From positions 124,001-188,000 of the forward strand of contig NZ_JAQSUW010000010.1 in NCBI RefSeq assembly GCF_028649395.1: a stretch of 64,000 nucleotides of DNA, given 5' to 3'. Each line of letters begins with the position of its first letter. Within the stretch, counting starts at the first letter, position 1. The notes under the pieces were generated by a model that saw nothing but the letters and a program-made list of their open reading frames with translations, was not told the DNA's origin and made no database searches. Below are positions 63,115 through 64,000 of this stretch, one piece after another. Source of the stretch: Pseudomonas sp. Gutcm_11s. GTDB taxonomy: Bacteria; Pseudomonadota; Gammaproteobacteria; Pseudomonadales; Pseudomonadaceae. The translations under genes were made by a program, and so were the position numbers.

Positions 63115-64000
63115 CGTAGCACCCCACCCAAAACCTTCACGACATAATCCTGCTGCTCCTCGCTCATGGTCTGGAACATAGGCAGGCTGATGGCCTCGGT
63201 GTAGTAACGTTCAGACTCAGGGAAATCGCCAGCCTGGAAACCCATGCGCTGGTAGTGCGGCTGGGTATGCACAGGAATGTAATGAAGATTCACACCAATG
63301 CCCTGCTCACGCAGCGCAGCGAAGACCTGAGCATGAGTTGTGTGCAGCTTGTCCAGCTGCAAGCGCACTACATAGAGGTGCAGGCCGGAGTATGAATCCG
63401 GATGCTGCCAGGGCGTGACCACAGGCAGATCAGCAAGCAAGGTGTCGTAACGTTCGGCCAGCTGATGGCGGCGTGCAACGTACTGATCAAGCCGCTCCAT
63501 CTGGCTTACGCCCAGAGCAGCCTGTAGCTCGGTCATGCGGTAGTTGAAGCCCAATCCGATCTGCTGGTAATACCAGGGACCATCGGCCTCGTGAGTCATC
63601 TGCTGCGGGTCACGGGTAATTCCATGGCTGCGCAACAGGGCCATGCTTTCGGCCAGTGCGGCATCGTTGGTCAGGGCCATACCACCTTCCGCCGTGGTGA
63701 TAATCTTCACCGGGTGGAAACTGAATACAGTTATGTCGCTGTAACGGCAGTTGCCGATGAACTCACCCTGATACTTACCGCCGATGGCGTGGGACGCATC
63801 TTCGATGACCTTGAAGCCATAGCGCTGAGCCAGTGCGGCAATGGCCTGCATATCGCAAGGCTGCCCGCAGAGGTGAACAACCACGACAACTTTCGGCAGT
63901 TTGCCTTCGCGCTCAGCTACCTCGAGCTTGGCGGCAAGCGCCGTCGGGCTCAGGTTGTAGGTGCGCGGGTCGATGTCGACAAAGTCCACCTGGGCGCCGC
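63111..64000 (-). CDS. pseC: PseC aminotransferase (5' part missing)
   Basis: PseC is the PLP aminotransferase that makes UDP-4-amino-4,6-dideoxy-beta-L-AltNAc. About 296 C-terminal residues are present; the frame continues past the right edge. The site of the PLP-binding Lys is FSFHPVKIITTAEGG, with VIEDASHAIGGKYQG upstream. It is the DegT/DnrJ/EryC1 family form, ending with typical sugar aminotransferase helices. The first codon of the visible MDFVD-like stretch is actually a Val (GTG) inside the protein, so no start is visible. Together with pseG, pseH and pseI it defines the operon as pseudaminic acid synthesis. Confidence 0.92.
   Translation of the reverse strand, partial: GAQVDFVDIDPRTYNLSPTALAAKLEVAEREGKLPKVVVVVHLCGQPCDMQAIAALAQRYGFKVIEDASHAIGGKYQGEFIGNCRYSDITVFSFHPVKIITTAEGGMALTNDAALAESMALLRSHGITRDPQQMTHEADGPWYYQQIGLGFNYRMTELQAALGVSQMERLDQYVARRHQLAERYDTLLADLPVVTPWQHPDSYSGLHLYVVRLQLDKLHTTHAQVFAALREQGIGVNLHYIPVHTQPHYQRMGFQAGDFPESERYYTEAISLPMFQTMSEEQQDYVVKVLGGVLR

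Noticed and set aside
63987..63989. A GTG near the right edge as the start of pseC
   Set aside because: The reading frame continues beyond it in phase, and the residues fit the interior of PseC, so the gene is truncated by the window.

Overview
The window looks like chromosome from a high-GC gammaproteobacterium, most likely Pseudomonas. The reasons are the run hisB-hisH-hisA-hisF, AsmA-mutY-yggX-tRNA-Phe, an amino-acid ABC transporter cassette, the start of a pseudaminic-acid operon, and the codon and GC character. The species cannot be named from sequence alone.

Region 1 (1-24.6 kb) is the striking one. A type I secretion system (ABC transporter, periplasmic adaptor, TolC-like outer-membrane protein; 915-5284, plus strand) converges on a minus-strand cluster. 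That cluster is a 5402-residue protein (8047-24255), then a GT41 O-GlcNAc-transferase-like enzyme (6127-7959), then a second putative glycosyltransferase (5297-6130). The giant protein is almost entirely about 640 tandem octapeptides of the form TTAQ[IV]xAL. It has a second order of periodicity: octads with Asp at position 4 recur at steps of 5, 2 or 7 octads. A roughly 290-residue C-terminus carries DxDxDG calcium loops and a type I secretion tail. I read this as one system: a Thr/Ser-rich giant that is probably O-glycosylated in the cytoplasm and exported by the neighbouring secretion system. This is the best candidate for an undescribed system here.

Region 2 (24.6-44.7 kb) is core chromosome. 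It holds the histidine genes hisB, hisH, a DUF2164 gene, hisA and hisF; a PanZ/PanM-like GNAT; a sterol-desaturase-family membrane enzyme; AsmA; MutY; YggX; tRNA-Phe with a clear promoter and terminator; a DedA protein; a GAF/HD-GYP protein with an unusual insert; a three-gene operon of CHASE2 adenylate cyclase, SH3 protein and M48 lipoprotein protease; a polar amino-acid ABC transporter; a methyltransferase; and tRNA-Thr. A 450-base gap before the transporter has two tandem terminators with no gene in front of them, which suggests a small RNA or a leader.

Region 3 (44.7-64 kb, all minus strand) is a surface-glycan or flagellin-glycan locus that starts immediately beyond tRNA-Thr. In transcription order it holds pseC (cut by the window edge), a cytidylyltransferase/aldo-keto reductase fusion, an SDR, pseG, pseH, a sulfotransferase-like gene, pseI, a GT-D-type protein, a TagF-like protein, a MurG/GT28-like transferase, cysC (APS kinase), an ABC-type membrane domain joined to a kinase-like domain, a GT4 transferase, an O-acyltransferase with an SGNH domain, and a second GT4 transferase. 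Together these would make and activate pseudaminic acid or a relative, assemble a glycan, and probably decorate it with acyl and sulfate groups. The stretch from about 52.3 to 59 kb is visibly more AT-rich and looks acquired.
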